This document shows positions 61,501 through 64,000 of a stretch of 64,000 nucleotides of DNA, piece after piece. A program made the translations under genes and the position numbers. This DNA is from Watersipora subatra (Eukaryota > Bryozoa > Gymnolaemata > Cheilostomatida > Watersiporidae): positions 68,096,672-68,160,671 of the forward strand of contig NC_088708.1 in NCBI RefSeq assembly GCF_963576615.1, given 5' to 3'. Numbering within the stretch: the first letter of the stretch is position 1; every line of letters begins with the position of its first letter. The notes under the pieces were generated by a model. That model searched no databases. It was not told the origin of the DNA and saw only the letters and a program-made list of their open reading frames with translations.

Positions 61501-63533
61501 ACTTTGAGAGACGGTTCCTTCCCATAGAAGAGGCGGTTCCTTCCCTACACATAGATGCGATTTTTCAGATGTATTTGTTTGTTAGTGTTTACTTAGGTAT
61601 CTAAGAAATACGAAAAATCAGTTAATGACGAAAGAGGAAGAGACGAGTCCATATGAAAAAGTTTGAGTAGAGCTTCACAATATGGCGATTTAATTGCTTG
61701 GTGGTGGTTTTGAAGGACGATTTGAATATCGCTAACATTTAAAGAAATATCCCCAATCGTATAAACGATATAATTGTGTAATGACAATTTCTCTCACACC
61801 TGACGATTTTCAGAGTGAGTGATACTGGAACTAAAATACACGGACCTTCTAGTCATATAATAAGCTTATTCCATGGCCTTACTAGGCACACGGGCATCCA
61901 TGAAATAAATGTTTCTAATTATTATGAACAGAGAACAGCTTCTTTTTGAGTTAAAATATACAAAAAAACGAAAAAAATAATTTACAAGTTTTTTACATAA
62001 TACAGTAGGCGCTCCTACATAAATAATTTGTTCCAGGAACGTCTACATTATAGGGATATAAAAACAGTAAAATACTTGTAAATTGTCTAATCCGTTCCGA
62101 GATTTTTCCAAACTCACTCCTTTCGGCATACAAAAAGGAAAAACTTTAACTTTTTGAATTTGTGATCTGTACAGTAGCTGCAGCAATATTAGTTTGCATC
62201 AACGACTTTTCTCCTTTTTATGATCAATCTCACTGGTTTAATAGACCATGATTGTGGTAACTTTACAATAAGTTGATGTAGAGCGTACACCTTCGATCCT
62301 CAGTTACAATGATTTGCTTATTTTTTCTAAATAGTCAAGTCTACTCTTGCAAAGTAAAACGTGAAAGTAAAATAATTCAAAAAAAGTGGTACTACCTGTT
62401 CGTCATCTATCTGTATCCAGGAGTCAATATTAGGATAAAAGAATACATAAACGATACTCTAACTCATGACATTTGGATTAGTGGATCGACGATGTAACAC
62501 CTGCACCAATCGATTGCCTTTGTATTTATGAACAATTGCGCAGCTTTTCTATTCTCCGTTTTGTTGACACTTCTGACGATCTATCGCGATGAACTAGATT
62601 GTTGCAAAAGTTGTATATATAACAAATATAATGCTACACGCATGTCATTTTTTCTTTTGCAAGTACGGCAAGGTAAATTAACGTCCAAATCAAAATTGAG
62701 AACTCACTTGTCTTGACACTTTACGTTATATGGAATTTTGACGTAGTAGGAAGCAAAAACTTCACACAAACTCCTTACGTTATCTGGAATTTATGTAATA
62801 GGAAGTATACATTATAGGAGCATCTAGCGTAATAATATCACGACATCGCGAATCATATACATGTACATGTATTTGCAATATCGAAACATCTGATGATTTT
62901 TGGAAATTGTGAAGCTCTAGGTTTAAGTGCCTTGATAAGTATGTACCTCAAGTATATGTTTAAGCACCTTGATAAGCAAGTACCTCAAGTATATGTTTAA
63001 GTACCTTGATAAGCAAGTACCTCAAGTATATGTTTAAGTACCTTGATAAGCAAGTACCTCAAGTATATGTTTAAGTACCTCAATAAGTGCCTTAAGTGTA
63101 AGTACCTTGATATGTAAGTACCTCAAGTATATGTTTAAGTACCTTGATAAGTGCCTCAAGTGTAAGTACCTTGATAAGTAAGTACCTCGAGTATAAGTTG
63201 AAGTATCTTGATAAGTACTTTGAGTATACGTTTAAGTATGTTGATAAGTACTTCAAGTATATGTTTAAGTACCTTGATGTACTCGAGCACCAGGTAGATG
63301 TGCTCCCGAGTTTCAAACTCATCATAGAGCTGCACGAGGTTCTCCTGGTCACACGCCTTCATGATAGCGATTTCATTCTCTATCATGTGCTCTTTGCCTT
63401 TCAGCTTTGTCTTGTCTATGATCTTCATGGCATACCGGTGCCCCGTATCACGGTGCTGGCAAGCATTGACCACTGCGAAGTTGCCATCTCCTAATGTTGA
63501 ACCGATGTCAAATTTCTCCTTAATCTCATCGGC
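55581..63533 (-). CDS. DCLK: doublecortin-like kinase (DCLK), kinase domain and C-terminus; 5' exons outside window
   Basis: A CaMK-superfamily kinase related to DCLK1-3, which join microtubule-binding doublecortin domains to a kinase. Exons on the minus strand are 63533-63273, 58585-58439, 57816-57684, 57009-56842 and 55834-55581 (320 residues plus stop, phases closing). Visible are the glycine loop GDGNFAVV, Lys in YAMKIIDK, the alpha-C Glu in [30 protein letters not shown] in [24 protein letters not shown], the [25 protein letters not shown] block and [16 protein letters not shown] and GGDLFDAI are diagnostic for DCLK against other CaM kinases. A 48-residue C-terminal tail ends in SASQL. 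The acceptor before 63533 shows that coding continues to the right, so doublecortin domains cannot be judged. Intron 63272-58586 is filled with repeats. Confidence 0.92.
56485..56640. repeat. 31-bp minisatellite, 5 copies (DCLK intron)
   Basis: The unit CACATCTGCACATACCATAC-ATATATCTACA is repeated with a period of 31 (starts near 56491, 56522, 56553, 56584, 56615). Open frames across it are histidine- and threonine-rich by-products. Confidence 0.85.
57131..57680 (-). repeat. left arm of a ~550-bp inverted repeat, abutting a DCLK donor
   Basis: It is the inverted copy of about 61180-61733. It starts 3 nt after the exon 57816-57684 donor GT and includes one unit of the 79-bp repeat found as an array at 60.3-61.3 kb, plus about 470 bp that follows the array there. 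The arms differ by scattered substitutions. Confidence 0.85.
58872..59748. mobile_element. foldback element with ~140-bp terminal inverted repeats
   Basis: Both ends read TTAAAGGTTGACTTGCAACA in inverted orientation and continue through ATTCACATTACAG and GGTATCAAAA. TTAA at both ends could be a target duplication or part of the element. A partial relative sits at 33291-33480. It lies in the large DCLK intron. No coding sequence was recognised. Confidence 0.75.
60276..61260 (+). repeat. 79-bp minisatellite, 13 copies (DCLK intron)
   Basis: The unit begins CAGGGTTTCTCATTGCACTT and ends GACAGCACACTGTGTCTAAC. Two recurrent versions alternate (AGGGTTTCTCAT and AGGGTTTTTTAT). The last unit and the following ~470 bp form the right arm of the inverted repeat paired with 57131-57680. 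Confidence 0.95.
61180..61733 (+). repeat. right arm of the ~550-bp inverted repeat
   Basis: It matches 57131-57680 in reverse, including TTGCCTGGTTTTATTTTTTG and GACTTGCCAACTTTGAGAGA. About 3.5 kb separates the arms, with one DCLK exon (58585-58439) between them. Confidence 0.85.
62003..62830. mobile_element. TA-flanked MITE, copy 2 of the GCTCCTA family
   Basis: The left end CAGTAGGCGCTCCTACATAA follows TA. The right end reads as an inverted GATGCTCCTATAATGTATAC but its last bases are altered. It shares internal stretches (CTTTTCTCCTTTTTATGATC-like, CACTGGTTTA) with 24743-25625, in inverted relation. Confidence 0.65.
62921..63285 (-). repeat. 37-bp minisatellite built from a DCLK splice-donor junction
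   Basis: About ten units of AAGTACCTTGATAAGCAAGT-ACCTCAAGTATATGTTT (some 27 or 33 bp) run up to the exon end at 63273. In gene sense most units contain ATCAAG|GTACTT, the exact exon-intron junction of exon 63533-63273. The true exon unit is the last one in the array. Confidence 0.9.
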
Positions 63534-64000
63534 CTAAAATGGAGTCAGAGACGTTTACGAAGGAGAATTTGTCAGCAGAGAGACAACGACAAGACTCTAA
63601 GAAACATTCTTATATGGAATATTCTGTTACAATATTCTGTTACAATATTATGTTATAATGTTCTGTTACAATATTCTGTTACAATAATTTGTTATATGGT
63701 TATTGAGCTGAATCATGGTTATACAATGCTGCGTTCACAATTATGAAGACGTACAAGAGTCTGACAAATCCACAAAATCATGCATCAAAAAATATTACTA
63801 ACAACAAATATAGCTTGAGGGTTATACACAAGTATAGAGCTACAAATAGTTGTGATGTTATATAGAATCATAAAGTTACAAATAGTTGTGAAGATATACA
63901 GCAACATATAGTTGCAAACAGTTATTAATTTTAGGCTATATGGAAGCATAGAGCTACCAATAATTGTAATATCGTATAATTATCATTCATATATTAATTA
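63534..64000. other. DCLK intron upstream of the kinase-domain exon
   Basis: This is intron sequence to the window edge. It includes a short ACAATATTCTGTT repeat at about 63626-63690 and diverged TAGTTGTGA-TATA repeats near 63.8-63.97 kb. No exon was recognised. Confidence 0.5.

Noticed and set aside
63156-63473. kinase frame continuing into [10 protein letters not shown] repeats
   Set aside because: The DCLK exon ends at the donor after EYIK; the rest is the donor-derived minisatellite.
1-64000. CRISPR array or bacterial operon
   Set aside because: Introns, animal gene families and DNA transposons show eukaryotic nuclear DNA; the tandem arrays lack unique spacers.

Overview
The window is animal nuclear DNA. 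It is AT-rich and dense in transposons and minisatellites. Its genes have many exons, GT-AG introns and bilaterian protein families. I cannot name the species. The transposon mix and protein divergence would fit a lophotrochozoan invertebrate, but that is inference.

Five protein-coding genes could be assembled exon by exon, and the reading phase closes at every junction. (1) A cAMP-specific phosphodiesterase 4 (PDE4) lies on the plus strand, 449-17180, with 14 coding exons. (2) Rab10 lies on the minus strand, 37644-18391, with 6 coding exons and introns full of transposons. (3) Dynactin subunit 2 (dynamitin, DCTN2) lies on the plus strand, 39325-40575, with only two exons. (4) A MAK/CILK1-type ciliary kinase lies on the minus strand, 52573-41239, with 14 coding exons per transcript plus one alternative copy of exon 5. 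(5) The kinase domain and C-terminus of a doublecortin-like kinase (DCLK) lie on the minus strand, 63533-55581; its 5' part is beyond the right edge. PDE4 and Rab10 are tail to tail, Rab10 and DCTN2 are head to head over a probable bidirectional promoter near 39.2 kb, and DCTN2 and CILK1 are tail to tail.

The proteins serve cAMP hydrolysis, vesicle traffic, dynein-dynactin transport, ciliary length control and microtubule-associated signalling. The shared cytoskeletal and ciliary theme may be chance. There is no operon-like structure.

Four things stand out. A canonical hammerhead ribozyme sits in sense orientation in a CILK1 intron (48997-49036), and degenerate hammerhead units sit in a palindrome in Rab10 intron 1. 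CILK1 has two tandem, equal-length versions of the exon carrying HRD, DFG and the TDY activation loop; their length of 133 nt makes them mutually exclusive by frame. In PDE4, Rab10 and DCLK the exon-intron junction (5' splice site) is itself the unit of a tandem minisatellite, and in CILK1 another minisatellite begins within about 10 nt of a donor. Many transposons are present, including a decayed Tc1 copy split by a second element and a 1.8-kb element inserted 8 nt into a Rab10 intron, beside the splice donor.
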